Shown: one piece after another, positions 7,810 through 16,475 of the stretch
Position numbering within the stretch: the stretch's first letter is position 1
Layout: the number at the start of each line of letters is the position of its first letter
Source of the DNA: Paracoccaceae bacterium
Lineage (GTDB): Bacteria; Pseudomonadota; Alphaproteobacteria; Rhodobacterales; Rhodobacteraceae
Length of the DNA: 64,000 nt
Direction of reading: 5' to 3'
NCBI GenBank assembly: GCA_030750975.1
Contig: JASMHC010000014.1
Span: 62,001-126,000 of the forward strand
The notes under the pieces: generated by a model
Told to the model about the DNA's origin: nothing
The model's database searches: none
What the model saw: the letters and a program-made list of their open reading frames with translations, nothing else
Position numbers and translations under genes: made by a program

Positions 7810-8430
7810 CTACCGCTCCATCGCCCCTTTGCCCGCGATGATCTTGTCGCGAAATTTGGCAATCCGCACCACACGGGTTTCCGCCTTTTTCGCCCCGTTC
7901 AGATTGATCACATAGCTCTTTTGACGCCCCGGCGTCAGCGCGTGAAACGCCTCGGCCAGTTCGGGATCGGTATCCATCGCCTCAATCAATTCCTCGGGCA
8001 ATTCAATGTCGCGCACCACTTTCGGCGGTCTGAGACCTTGCTCGGCATAGCCCATCGCCTCTTTCAGATATGATCTGATAACTTCTTTTTTTTCAGACAC
8101 TTCCGCAATAGACTTAAACCGAATTGTCCCCGCGTGCGAAGCATTCGGGCCGGATTTTTCAAGTATGCCTTCCGGGTCTTTCATCAGCGCTTCATTGAAA
8201 AAGCCCAAGCGAAAATCCCCGCGAAACGCGCCGAAAACAACGATATTCCGCCCCGCATGCCCATAGCAGGGCTGCCCCCATTTGACGGTTTCCTCAAGCC
8301 CCGCCTCAAGGCAAATGCGCCGCAACTGCATCAACCCATCCGACCAACGCAAAGCCGAACATTCTGGTGTATCGAACCGTTTGCAGCGGCCACACCCCTT
8401 AGCAAAATAGTCTTCGATTTTCGTGATCAT
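7810..8430 (-). CDS. YdeI/OmpD-associated (DUF1801-like) family protein
   Basis: The 206-residue protein shows the YdeI layout: an N-terminal CGRCKRFDTPECSALRWSDGLMQLRRIC segment, KWGQPCYGHAGRNIVVFGAFRGDFRLGFF in the DUF1801-like core, and a C-terminal OmdA region (PEELIEAMDTDPELAEAFHALTPGRQKSYV, then AKKAETRVVRIAKFRDKI). Function in bacteria is poorly defined. The start has only a weak AAAGAA site. The gene is monocistronic and convergent with the SRPBCC gene. Confidence 0.85.
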   Translation of the reverse strand: MITKIEDYFAKGCGRCKRFDTPECSALRWSDGLMQLRRICLEAGLEETVKWGQPCYGHAGRNIVVFGAFRGDFRLGFFNEALMKDPEGILEKSGPNASHAGTIRFKSIAEVSEKKEVIRSYLKEAMGYAEQGLRPPKVVRDIELPEELIEAMDTDPELAEAFHALTPGRQKSYVINLNGAKKAETRVVRIAKFRDKIIAGKGAMER

Positions 8431-8574
8431 TTTTGTTCTTTCACAATGCGTTACACCTCGGCCCTAATCCACTCAGAGCCTTGACGGACGCACATTCAAC
8501 GACGTTACCCTTGCCCCGTTCAGGGTCTTGGATCATAAGCAATAAAACGCACAATTTTGCAATGAGGTTCACCA

Positions 8575-8757
8575 ATGACCATCGCAGCGCCCGAGACCAA
8601 AATCGTTGAAAGCTACAAGATCGCCTGTGACGGCGGCGAAGGTGCTTTGGGCCACCCGCGCGTCTGGCTGCAGATCCCCAGCGACACCGGTTGGGTTGAA
8701 TGCCCCTATTGCGACTGCAAATACGTCCATAAGGACCACGCCAACAAAGCGGCATGA
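8575..8757 (+). CDS. CHCC zinc-finger protein (NDUFS6-like)
   Basis: The 60-residue protein contains Cys-x8-His spacing ([19 protein letters not shown]) followed by [11 protein letters not shown], giving the Cys-His-Cys-Cys zinc site of zf-CHCC proteins. The fold is shared with the NDUFS6 accessory subunit of complex I; bacterial stand-alone members are conserved in alphaproteobacteria with unclear role. AATGAGG precedes the start. It lies upstream of accA with 125 bases between. Confidence 0.88.
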   Translation: MTIAAPETKIVESYKIACDGGEGALGHPRVWLQIPSDTGWVECPYCDCKYVHKDHANKAA

Positions 8758-8882
8758 CCCCAAACAAGCCGATGTTTTCAACCCAGACCGGCAGGCTTTG
8801 TCCGGTATTGTTTGGGTTGAAGACGCATTGCATTGTCCTTCGCTAACAGCCATATATCGCTGCACCAAAGCAGGAGTCGGGC

Positions 8883-9845
8883 ATGACCAATTACCTCGAT
8901 TTTGAAAAGCCGCTGGCCGAGATTGAAGGCAAGGCAGAAGAATTACGCGCATTGGCGCGTCAGAACGAGGAAATGGACGTCGAGGCCGAAGCCGCCGCGC
9001 TGGACAAAAAGGCCGACGAGCTTTTGCGCGAGCTTTACAGAACGCTGACCCCTTGGCGCAAATGCCAGGTGGCCCGCCATCCCGAGCGTCCGCATTGCAA
9101 AGATTATATCGATGCCCTGTTCACCGAATACACACCGCTGGCCGGCGACCGGAACTTTGCCGATGATCACGCGGTGATGGGGGGCCTGGCCCGTTTCAAT
9201 GACCGGCCGGTGGTAGTGATCGGCCATGAAAAGGGCAATGACACCAAATCGCGCATCGAACGTAATTTCGGCATGGCCCGCCCCGAAGGCTATCGCAAGG
9301 CGATACGCCTGATGGAACTGGCCGACAAGTTTGGCCTGCCTATTGTCACGCTGGTCGACACCCCCGGTGCCTATCCCGGCAAGGGCGCGGAAGAGCGTGG
9401 CCAATCCGAAGCCATCGCCCGCAGCACCGAGAAATGCCTGCAAGTGGGCGTGCCCATCGTCAGCGTCATCATTGGCGAAGGCGGATCGGGCGGAGCCGTG
9501 GCCTTTGCCACCGCCAACAAGGTCGCGATGCTGGAAAACTCGGTTTATTCGGTGATCTCGCCCGAGGGCTGTGCCTCGATTCTGTGGAAAGACGCCGAAA
9601 AGATGCGCGAGGCAGCCGAAGCCCTGCGTCTGACCGCCGACGATTTGAAAGGTCTTGGTGTGGTGGATCGGATCATCTCCGAGCCTATGGGAGGCGCCCA
9701 CCGCGACCGTGCAACGACCGTGGCAAATGTCGGCACGGCGATCGAGGCAATGCTTCAGGACCTGTCAAAGAAGAAAGGCGACAGGCTGGTTGCCGAGCGC
9801 CGAAAGAAATTCCTTGATATGGGATCAAAAGGTCTGGCGGCCTGA
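8883..9845 (+). CDS. accA: Acetyl-CoA carboxylase carboxyltransferase subunit alpha
   Basis: The 320-residue protein matches AccA throughout: [12 protein letters not shown] at the start, [30 protein letters not shown]-like [42 protein letters not shown] and [13 protein letters not shown]. With AccD it moves carboxyl from biotin to acetyl-CoA, the first step of fatty-acid synthesis. CAGGAGT precedes the start. A short hairpin (AAGCGG/CCGCTT near 9846-9864) follows the stop. Confidence 0.97.
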   Translation: MTNYLDFEKPLAEIEGKAEELRALARQNEEMDVEAEAAALDKKADELLRELYRTLTPWRKCQVARHPERPHCKDYIDALFTEYTPLAGDRNFADDHAVMGGLARFNDRPVVVIGHEKGNDTKSRIERNFGMARPEGYRKAIRLMELADKFGLPIVTLVDTPGAYPGKGAEERGQSEAIARSTEKCLQVGVPIVSVIIGEGGSGGAVAFATANKVAMLENSVYSVISPEGCASILWKDAEKMREAAEALRLTADDLKGLGVVDRIISEPMGGAHRDRATTVANVGTAIEAMLQDLSKKKGDRLVAERRKKFLDMGSKGLAA

Positions 9846-9890
9846 AGCGGTTCAAAATCCGCTTGATACAAAAGTTGGTTTTGGAACGCC

Positions 9891-10541
9891 CTAATCCGTC
9901 AACCGCTTCAACCCTTGCGTCACGTCTGACCGCACGGCCAACCGCAATCCCGGTTCATCCCCTGCCTTCAACGCCGCAATGATCAGCCGGTGAAAATGCG
10001 GAGGCTCGGCCCGGCGCATCTTGCCATAAAGCGCTTGCATGGTCGGACCCAGTTGCAGCCAGACCGTTTCGGCCATGGCCAGAATCGCAGGGGCCTGTGC
10101 ACGCAGGTACAAGGTGCGGTGAAATTCAAGATTGGTACGGATATAACCCGAGGGATCGCCCTTGGCGACGTTTTCAGAAACGGTGCCGTTGATCGATTGC
10201 AGCCGGTCGATCAGCGCCATATGCGCCCGTGGCAGGGCGCGGCTGGCCAGTTCGACCTCGAGCAAAGACCGCAGCGCGGCCAGCTCTTCCACCCGTTCAT
10301 TGGTCAGAACCGGTGTCGAAACCCGACCCGACAGCGACATCGACAAAGCGCCCTCGGCCACCAGGCGCCGCACGGCTTCGCGGGCGGGGGTCATGGACAC
10401 ATCATAGTCCTTGCCAATCCCGCGCAAGGTCATGCTTGCGCCCGGCGCGACCTCGCCATGCATGATGCGGGTCCGAAGGGCGCGGTAAACGCGGTCATGT
10501 GCGGCAAGACCGCTGTCAGAGGGACGGGGATTTACAAGCAT
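9891..10541 (-). CDS. GntR-family regulator with FCD domain
   Basis: The 216-residue protein has an N-terminal winged helix (about 10-75; VYRALRTRIMHGEVAPGASMTLRGIGKDYDVSMTPAREAVRRL) and a C-terminal all-helical FCD domain (ALRSLLEVELASRAL, NLEFHRTLYLRA, FHRLIIAALKAGD). FCD members usually sense carboxylic acids with a bound metal. The palindrome TGTGATCACA directly upstream may be its own operator. Its target is unknown; the neighbours accA and the metalloprotease gene give no clear hint. Confidence 0.9.
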   Translation of the reverse strand: MLVNPRPSDSGLAAHDRVYRALRTRIMHGEVAPGASMTLRGIGKDYDVSMTPAREAVRRLVAEGALSMSLSGRVSTPVLTNERVEELAALRSLLEVELASRALPRAHMALIDRLQSINGTVSENVAKGDPSGYIRTNLEFHRTLYLRAQAPAILAMAETVWLQLGPTMQALYGKMRRAEPPHFHRLIIAALKAGDEPGLRLAVRSDVTQGLKRLTD

Positions 10542-10548
10542 AGGTCAA

Positions 10549-10558
10549 TGTGATCACA
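10549..10558. promoter_or_regulatory. TGTGATCACA palindrome before the GntR gene
   Basis: A perfect 10-bp palindrome lies 7 bases upstream of the GntR start codon, inside the 30-base gap to the upstream metalloprotease gene. Its GT...AC core suits a FadR/GntR-type operator, so autoregulation is plausible. Confidence 0.35.
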
Positions 10559-10571
10559 AATTCCGGCAGGG

Positions 10572-11264
10572 TCAATCACCGAAACGGAACCGGTGCAAAT
10601 CCGCACCATGTTCGTGCAGCCAACGGCGCTGATCTTCATACGGTCCGTATAATTCCCGGACCACGGCCCAGAAATCCGCAGAATGGTTCATCTCTTGCAG
10701 ATGCGCCACCTCATGGGCGGCCACATAAGACAGCACCTCGGCCGGGGCAAGGATCAGCCGCCAGGAATACATCAACCCGCCGGCCGACGAACAACTGCCC
10801 CAGCGAGAGCGGGTATCGCGCAGGGTCAGCTTGGTAAAGCCACGCCCCAGCTTTTGCGCATAGCCGTCGGACGCGCTGGCCAACTGCCCCCGCGCCACTT
10901 GTTTCAGATACGCGGCAAGCCGCCGGCCTGCGGTTGTGGGGTTTCCGGGAACGGCGATCACGCCGTCTGACACGACAATCCGCCGCCCCTGCCCTGCAAC
11001 GATGCGGTGGTCCTTTCCCCCAAGCGGTAGCATGCTGCCAATGCCCACGACCACCGGTTCCGGACCGGTCTTGTGATGGGTGCGCAGCCATTGCTCTTTC
11101 TCGTGGACAAAGGCCAATGCTTCGCTATCGCCGACAAAGCTGGGCACGGTCAGAGTGACCTTGCCATCCAGCCGGGACACCCTCAACGACATCCGCCGCG
11201 CACGCGACGACCGCCGCAGATGAATCTGCAACGGGGGGTTGCCGGGAAGAACATGCTGGTTCAT
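10572..11264 (-). CDS. YgjP-type zinc metallopeptidase (DUF45)
   Basis: The 230-residue protein carries HEVAHLQEMNHSADFW, the HExxH zinc motif with the downstream NHSxxFW that marks YgjP/SprT-like M48-related proteins, preceded by RDTRSRWGSCSSAGGLMYSWRLILAP. The N-terminal HLRRSSRARRMSLRVS is also typical. I place the start at 11264 because AGAGG lies 6 bases upstream; the frame extends to 11315 without a site. It is divergent from the FYDLN-protein gene and upstream of the GntR gene. Confidence 0.9.
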   Translation of the reverse strand: MNQHVLPGNPPLQIHLRRSSRARRMSLRVSRLDGKVTLTVPSFVGDSEALAFVHEKEQWLRTHHKTGPEPVVVGIGSMLPLGGKDHRIVAGQGRRIVVSDGVIAVPGNPTTAGRRLAAYLKQVARGQLASASDGYAQKLGRGFTKLTLRDTRSRWGSCSSAGGLMYSWRLILAPAEVLSYVAAHEVAHLQEMNHSADFWAVVRELYGPYEDQRRWLHEHGADLHRFRFGD

Positions 11265-11381
11265 ATAGACCTCTTGCCACACGGGCGCGTCGGCACTGCG
11301 AAATGCCTTTGACACGCCCTTTGTGTTATGGCAGTTGGCTGCGACCGTCTACAAGACAAATAGGATTGAAAGGGATCTCGG

Positions 11382-11705
11382 ATGCCCAAAGAAGAATGGG
11401 GCGTTAAGCGCGTCTGCCCGACCACGGGAAAACGGTTTTACGATATGAACCGCACACCCATCGTAAGCCCCTATACCGGGGAAGAAGTGAACATCGACAC
11501 CGGCAAGACCCGCATGATCGCGGCCGATGCCGAAGACGCGATGAGCGCCAAGGCCAAACAGGCAACGCTGGAAGATGACGACGTGCTTGAGGATGATGAC
11601 GACACCGATCTGGATCTGGGCGATGACGTGCTGGACGATGACGATGATGACAACGTCTCGCTCGACGAAATCGCAGACGTTTCAACGGAAGACAACGACG
11701 AGTGA
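11382..11705 (+). CDS. TIGR02300/FYDLN acid-domain protein
   Basis: The 107-residue protein starts KEEWGVKRVCPTTGKRFYDMNRTPIVSPYTGE, the FYDLN signature with one zinc-ribbon-like Cys, and ends in a run dominated by Asp and Glu (about residues 65-107). The family is restricted to proteobacteria, mostly alphaproteobacteria, and its role is unknown. It lies 92 bases upstream of tRNA-Ala; no terminator is evident between them. Confidence 0.93.
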   Translation: MPKEEWGVKRVCPTTGKRFYDMNRTPIVSPYTGEEVNIDTGKTRMIAADAEDAMSAKAKQATLEDDDVLEDDDDTDLDLGDDVLDDDDDDNVSLDEIADVSTEDNDE

Positions 11706-11796
11706 TTTTGTGGGCGCGGGCAAGGATTTTTCGCTTGATCCCCCCCGCGCCATTCCATAAATACGCCGTCACAGGGCAGAAATGCCGACAGAATTT

Positions 11797-11872
<76 letters not shown>

Positions 11873-11913
11873 AATCCTTAAAAGACCTATCCGGCAATCG
11901 CCCGGGCCGTGCT

Positions 11914-12792
11914 TCAGCCGGTCTGCAATTCCTCGGACAACCAATCCTGAAACGCCCGCGATGCGGGTGTTTGGGCATGGGACGAGGGCGGAAACAGGAA
12001 ATAGCTTTCCGTCAGCGGGGCCTCGTGCCCATAGGGCCGGATCAGGCTGCCATCGCGCAAGAACGCTTGCGCCAAGGACCCGTGCGCCATGGTCATCCCT
12101 GCCCCGTGCAGGGCCGCGTTGATCGAAATCACATAGGTTGAGGTCAGGTTGACCTCGGATTGGCGCGCGAAGGGCACGCCGGCAGATTTGGCCCATGTGG
12201 CCCAGGTGCCGGTGATGCCCGCGCAGTCAAACAGGGTGGCGGTTTCCAGATCCGCCCTGCCTGCCTGAAAGCCCGGAGCACAAACCGGATAAAACATCTC
12301 GTCACTCAGGCGAATGGCGGTGGCGTCCATATCCTCGGGCCGCCCAAACCTGATCTCCATCGCGGCGCTGGCCGCGTGGCGTTCGGGGTCCCAGATCGGT
12401 GTGACGATGTTCAACACCAGCCACGGATGTCTGGCGTAAAGCCGGTGAAGACGCGGCGCCAGCCAGAAGACCGAATAAGCCATATTGCATTGCAGGGTCA
12501 TACTGCTGCCGCGATCCGAGCCGGTGAAGGCCTGCGTGCTTGCGGCGATCAGATCAAGGGCATCGCGCAGGCTGGGAAGATAGTTCGATCCGTCCTCGGT
12601 CAGTTCCAGCGCACGGGTTTTCCGCACGAAAAGGTCACGGCCCAAAAACGCCTCGAGCGACCGCACATGCTGGCTGACCGCCGACTGCGTCAGGTTCAGC
12701 TCGGCGGCGGCGCGGGTAAAGCTGAGATGACGCGCGGTCGCTTCAAAGGCGCGCAGCCAGGTCAGCGGCGGAAGAGATGAGGATTTTGCCAT
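11914..12792 (-). CDS. LysR-family regulator (GcvA-like)
   Basis: The 292-residue protein has an N-terminal winged helix (PPLTWLRAFEATARHLSFTRAAAELNLTQSAVSQHVRSLE, residues about 6-46) typical of the GcvA branch, and a periplasmic-binding-like effector domain. I place the start at 12792 (MAKSSS); longer frames run into the intergenic region. It is divergent from the aldolase/desaturase/FrhB trio, with 110 bases between, and is the obvious candidate regulator of those genes. The effector is unknown. Confidence 0.9.
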   Translation of the reverse strand: MAKSSSLPPLTWLRAFEATARHLSFTRAAAELNLTQSAVSQHVRSLEAFLGRDLFVRKTRALELTEDGSNYLPSLRDALDLIAASTQAFTGSDRGSSMTLQCNMAYSVFWLAPRLHRLYARHPWLVLNIVTPIWDPERHAASAAMEIRFGRPEDMDATAIRLSDEMFYPVCAPGFQAGRADLETATLFDCAGITGTWATWAKSAGVPFARQSEVNLTSTYVISINAALHGAGMTMAHGSLAQAFLRDGSLIRPYGHEAPLTESYFLFPPSSHAQTPASRAFQDWLSEELQTG

Positions 12793-12861
12793 GCATAAAC
12801 CACAGATAAGTTTTTCTAATGCAATAGCGTTGAATCGATTTCTTGTCAGCCCCCGCCCGGC

Positions 12862-12885
12862 TTGCCAGAGTTTTGGCACTGGCAA
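12862..12885. promoter_or_regulatory. TTGCCAG-N10-CTGGCAA inverted repeat
   Basis: Perfect 7-bp arms (12862-12868, 12879-12885) lie between the divergent LysR gene and the aldolase gene, ending 17 bases before the aldolase ATG. It could be the LysR operator or a hairpin in the aldolase leader, where it would abut the ribosome site. Confidence 0.4.
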
Positions 12886-12902
12886 AAAGAAGGGGACGGC
12901 GG

Positions 12903-13658
12903 ATGCTCAGACCTGTTGAAACGCAAAATCTGACCCATTGGGAAGAGCGGGTGGATATGGCGGCCGCCTTTCGCTGGACCGAACGGCTGAACCTGCACGA
13001 AGCGGTGGCCAATCATTTCAGCCTTGCGGTGAACGAGGATGGCACGCAATTCCTGATGAACCCCAATCAGGTGCATTTCAGCCGGATCAAAGCCTCAGAC
13101 CTGCTGCTGCTGGACGCCAATGATCCCGACACGCTGAACAAACCCGGCGCCCCTGATCCCAGTGCCTGGGGGTTGCACGGCTCGCTTCATCGCCGCTGCC
13201 CGCAGGCGCGTTGCGCCATGCATGTGCATTCGATCCACGCCACGGTTCTGGCCAGCCTGAAGGATTCAAGCCTTCCGCCGATTGATCAGAACACGGCCAC
13301 GTTTTTTGACCGCTATGTGATTGACGAGGAATTCGGCGGTCTGGCCTTTGAAAGCGAAGGCGAGCGCTGCGTGAAACTGCTGACCAACCCGAAACACAAG
13401 ACCATGATCATGGGGCATCACGGCGTGCTGGTGCTGGGTGATACGGTGGCCGAAACCTTCAACCGACTTTATTATTTCGAACGCGCGGCCGAGACCTATA
13501 TCCGCGCCCTTCAAACCGGCAGGGAATTGCGGATCATGTCCGACGCGCTGGCCGAGAAAACCGCCCACGAGATCGAGACTTACCCCGGTCAGGCCGAGCG
13601 CCATATGGCCGAGCTGAAGGCCATTCTTGACGACGAAGGCTCAACCTATGCCAGCTGA
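12903..13658 (+). CDS. Class II aldolase/adducin-family protein
   Basis: The 251-residue protein has the class II aldolase pattern: NLHEAVANHFSLAVNEDGTQFLMNPN, the metal-binding HVHSIHATVLASL, and MGHHGVLVLGDTVAETFNRLYYFERAAETY. The His pair in HVHS and the later His of GHHG would bind the divalent metal. The substrate is unknown. I chose 12903 (MLRPVETQNL), with AAGGGGA 8 bases upstream. Its end overlaps the desaturase-like gene by 11 bases, indicating translational coupling. Confidence 0.88.
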   Translation: MLRPVETQNLTHWEERVDMAAAFRWTERLNLHEAVANHFSLAVNEDGTQFLMNPNQVHFSRIKASDLLLLDANDPDTLNKPGAPDPSAWGLHGSLHRRCPQARCAMHVHSIHATVLASLKDSSLPPIDQNTATFFDRYVIDEEFGGLAFESEGERCVKLLTNPKHKTMIMGHHGVLVLGDTVAETFNRLYYFERAAETYIRALQTGRELRIMSDALAEKTAHEIETYPGQAERHMAELKAILDDEGSTYAS

Positions 13659-14643
13659 CACCCTTGCCGACAAAGAGGCCGAGCGCTGGAACCACCGGCC
13701 ATCGGTCGGCGTGCCTTTGAACCCGTTGTTTTCATGGCCGCCCAGCCCGCTGGCGGTGGTAAACTGGTATCGTGGCGCTTGGCTGCAAATCACCGCCATA
13801 ACGGTGCCTTTCCTGATCGCGCTGGCGGTTTATTTCTGGTTCCTGCCGCCGCTTGAGCAGATGAGAACGCTTCAGGCAGGCTGGATTTTCAGGCTCTGGC
13901 TGCTGAACGTGATCCCGCAATCCTTGGTGGCGGGCGGGCTGCACTGGTATCTCTATATCCGCAAAGGGCAAGGGATGCACAAAAAGTTCGACAAGCGCGA
14001 CCTGACCCGCAACAACGGCATGTTCACCTTCAACAATCAGGTCTGGGATAATATCTGGTGGACGCTCGGCTCTGGCATGAGCGTGGCCACCGCATATCAG
14101 GCCCTGATCTATTGGGTCATGGCCAATGGCTGGGTGCCTGTCATGGCCTTTGGGGATACCCCGATCCTGTTTTTGGCATGGATGGCTCTGATCCCGATGT
14201 GGTCGGGTCTGCATTTCTATTGGGCCCACCGGTTAGAGCATCACCCGAAACTCTACAAACACGTCCACGCCGTGCATCACCGCAATATCAACACCGGCCC
14301 GTGGTCGGGCGTATCCAATCACTGGTGGGAAAACGCGCTTTACTACACCACCTATTTCGTCCACCTGATCATCCCGTCGCACCCTCTGCATCTGATGTTT
14401 CACAGTTATTTCCAACAGATCAGCCCGGTGTTTTCCCATTGCGGTTTTGAGCGTCTGGCGAAGAATGAAACCGATCTGGCCAAGGCGGGGGATTTCTTCC
14501 ACCAACTGCATCACCGCTATTTCGAATGCAATTACGGCACCTCGGAAATCCCTTTTGACAAGTGGTTCGGCACCTATCACGACGGCACCGCCGAGGCGAC
14601 CGAACGCACTCGGGCATTCAAGAAACAGATGTACTCGAAATAG
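13648..14643 (+). CDS. Sterol desaturase/fatty-acid hydroxylase-family membrane protein
   Basis: The 331-residue integral membrane protein has four or more hydrophobic segments and the di-iron His clusters of the family: HRLEH, HAVHHRNINTG, and FHQLHHRYFECNYG near the C-terminus. Such enzymes hydroxylate or desaturate lipid substrates using O2. The ATG at 13648 has a GAAGG site and overlaps the aldolase stop. The lipid substrate is not predictable. It is the middle gene of a LysR-linked trio. Confidence 0.88.
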   Translation: MPADTLADKEAERWNHRPSVGVPLNPLFSWPPSPLAVVNWYRGAWLQITAITVPFLIALAVYFWFLPPLEQMRTLQAGWIFRLWLLNVIPQSLVAGGLHWYLYIRKGQGMHKKFDKRDLTRNNGMFTFNNQVWDNIWWTLGSGMSVATAYQALIYWVMANGWVPVMAFGDTPILFLAWMALIPMWSGLHFYWAHRLEHHPKLYKHVHAVHHRNINTGPWSGVSNHWWENALYYTTYFVHLIIPSHPLHLMFHSYFQQISPVFSHCGFERLAKNETDLAKAGDFFHQLHHRYFECNYGTSEIPFDKWFGTYHDGTAEATERTRAFKKQMYSK

Positions 14644-14684
14644 GGTCGGGCTAAGCTGACCGCAAAGCTGCAAAGAGCCAGACC

Positions 14685-15914
14685 ATGTTCCGAACACTGA
14701 ATGAGATAACATCGAACGGCTTTTGCATGGGCTGCGGGCTTTGCACCGGTCTTGTGCCGGATGTCGGGATGGACGAGACAGAGGACGGGATGATGATCGC
14801 CGTGGCCAAGCGCGCGCTGACCGGGGCCGAGCATTCGCTGATCACGCGCCTCTGCCCCGGAGTGTCACTGACGGCACCTGTGCGGGACAGTGATGATCCT
14901 GTCTGGGGCACGCCCCTGCGCGTTGCCGAAGGCTGGTCAGGCGATCCCGACGAACGCTTCCGCGCCTCGGCGGGCGGGGTAATGACCGCGATCAATCGCT
15001 ATCTTCTTGAAAGCGGGCGGGCGGATTTCATCCTTCAGGTCCGCGCAGGCGGCAAGGATGCGATGAGTTCCGAGCCGGTGTTCATCCGCGACCCCGCCGA
15101 CTTGCTGGACGGTTCGCAATCACGCTATGCGCCATGCGCCCCGCTGACCGCCCTTCACGCAGCATTAGACACCGGCGAACGCTTCGCCGTCTCGCTGAAA
15201 CCCTGCGATATCGCGGGGGTCGAAAACCTGCGCCGCGAAGACAGCCGTGTGTCGCGGCAGGTCGTTTTCACCCAAGCGATGTTTTGCGGCACCGTTCCCA
15301 GCCGCGACAGCTCGAACGAACTGTTCCGCAGGCGCGGGATCGACCCCGACACCGACACCCCGCTCAGCTTTCGCTGGCGGGGCAATGGCTGTCCCGGCCC
15401 GACCGTGGCCGAGATGCCAGACGGCCGAACCGTCACCGCAACCTATAACGAGCTGTGGAACGACAACCCCTGGACCACATCCTTTCGCTGCAAAATCTGC
15501 CCGGATGCCGTCGGTCTGCATACCGACCTTGCCACAGGCGATTTCTGGGAAAACGCCGAACCTTTGGGCGAAAGCCCCGGCGAGAATGGAATCATCGCCC
15601 ATACACCCCTGGCCCGTGAAATTCTGCAAGCCTGCGAGGCCGAGGGCCGATTGGTATTGCGCGACATCCCCATTGACGACCTGAACAAAACCCAGCCTCA
15701 TCACCAGCGATTGCGCCAAAGCTGGGCCGCCAGGGTGGCAGGGGCCAATGTGGCCGGTGCGCCCATGCCGGATTTCCGCAATTTATCCGCCGCGGTCGGC
15801 CAGGTTTCAACCGATGCCCAGGCCGCGACGTTTCAGGGCGCGTTGGAACGGGCACGCAAGGCCGCGATCACCGGCTGCCAACCCTTTGACGATTGGGGAT
15901 CAGGCGGAACTTGA
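14685..15914 (+). CDS. Coenzyme F420 hydrogenase/dehydrogenase beta-subunit family protein
   Basis: The 409-residue protein has an N-terminal iron-sulfur motif (Cys14-x2-Cys17-x2-Cys20 and Cys57-Pro) and the FrhB core (SASGGV-like FRASAGGVMTAINRYLLESG, VSLKPCDIAGVENLR, MFCGTVPS, FRCKICPD, ATGDFWE). FrhB-type proteins carry a flavin and Fe-S clusters and pass electrons to a cofactor; proteobacterial members often act without F420. It follows the desaturase-like gene by 41 bases and may supply its electrons, but that is inference. Confidence 0.85.
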   Translation: MFRTLNEITSNGFCMGCGLCTGLVPDVGMDETEDGMMIAVAKRALTGAEHSLITRLCPGVSLTAPVRDSDDPVWGTPLRVAEGWSGDPDERFRASAGGVMTAINRYLLESGRADFILQVRAGGKDAMSSEPVFIRDPADLLDGSQSRYAPCAPLTALHAALDTGERFAVSLKPCDIAGVENLRREDSRVSRQVVFTQAMFCGTVPSRDSSNELFRRRGIDPDTDTPLSFRWRGNGCPGPTVAEMPDGRTVTATYNELWNDNPWTTSFRCKICPDAVGLHTDLATGDFWENAEPLGESPGENGIIAHTPLAREILQACEAEGRLVLRDIPIDDLNKTQPHHQRLRQSWAARVAGANVAGAPMPDFRNLSAAVGQVSTDAQAATFQGALERARKAAITGCQPFDDWGSGGT

Positions 15915-16101
15915 TGCGCTTCGAGATTGACTTGAGACGCGCACAACTTCAGCAGGTTTCGCGCAATTCGCCTTAGTGCCATTGTCCCAATACCATGGCC
16001 CCGACCTTACTTTCAGCCATTGCCAGAAAGTGATTAAACGCGGTTTGGCTTGATCACGGGCACATTTACCGGTCAGATCAGCGCAAACGCAGGAGACACC
16101 C

Positions 16102-16455
16102 ATGCCCGGATATCTGACCACCCATGTTCTTGACACCGCGCGCGGTTGCCCCGCCCAAGGGCTTCGGATTGATCTTTACCGGATCGAAGGTGACAGCCGT
16201 CACCATCTGCGCAGTCTGACCACCAATAATGACGGACGCACCGATGAACACATCCTGCCGCAAGCCGAGTTTCAGACCGGCGTTTACGAATTGGTGTTTC
16301 ACGCAGGCGCTTATCTCGATGCCACAGGCACCCCGCCGGAAGATCCGAGGTTTCTGGACAGGGTTCCGATCCGCTTTGGCATGTCAGAGACTACCCATTA
16401 TCACGTGCCACTGCTGCTTTCGCCCTTCGGCTATTCGACCTATCGGGGAAGCTGA
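16102..16455 (+). CDS. uraH: 5-hydroxyisourate hydrolase
   Basis: The 117-residue transthyretin-related protein starts [16 protein letters not shown], has the central [27 protein letters not shown], and ends [19 protein letters not shown] with the diagnostic C-terminal YRGS. His8 and the late His are the expected active-site residues. It opens 5-hydroxyisourate, the product of urate oxidation, to OHCU. AGGAGA precedes the start. puuD lies 1 kb downstream across a LysR gene; the OHCU decarboxylase gene is not in the window. Confidence 0.95.
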   Translation: MPGYLTTHVLDTARGCPAQGLRIDLYRIEGDSRHHLRSLTTNNDGRTDEHILPQAEFQTGVYELVFHAGAYLDATGTPPEDPRFLDRVPIRFGMSETTHYHVPLLLSPFGYSTYRGS

Positions 16456-16475
16456 TCCGGCGCAGGGTCACTGAC

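Noticed and set aside
14685-15914. A true F420-reducing hydrogenase subunit
   Set aside because: No hydrogenase subunits or F420 synthesis genes are present, and the family is used for other electron transfers in proteobacteria.
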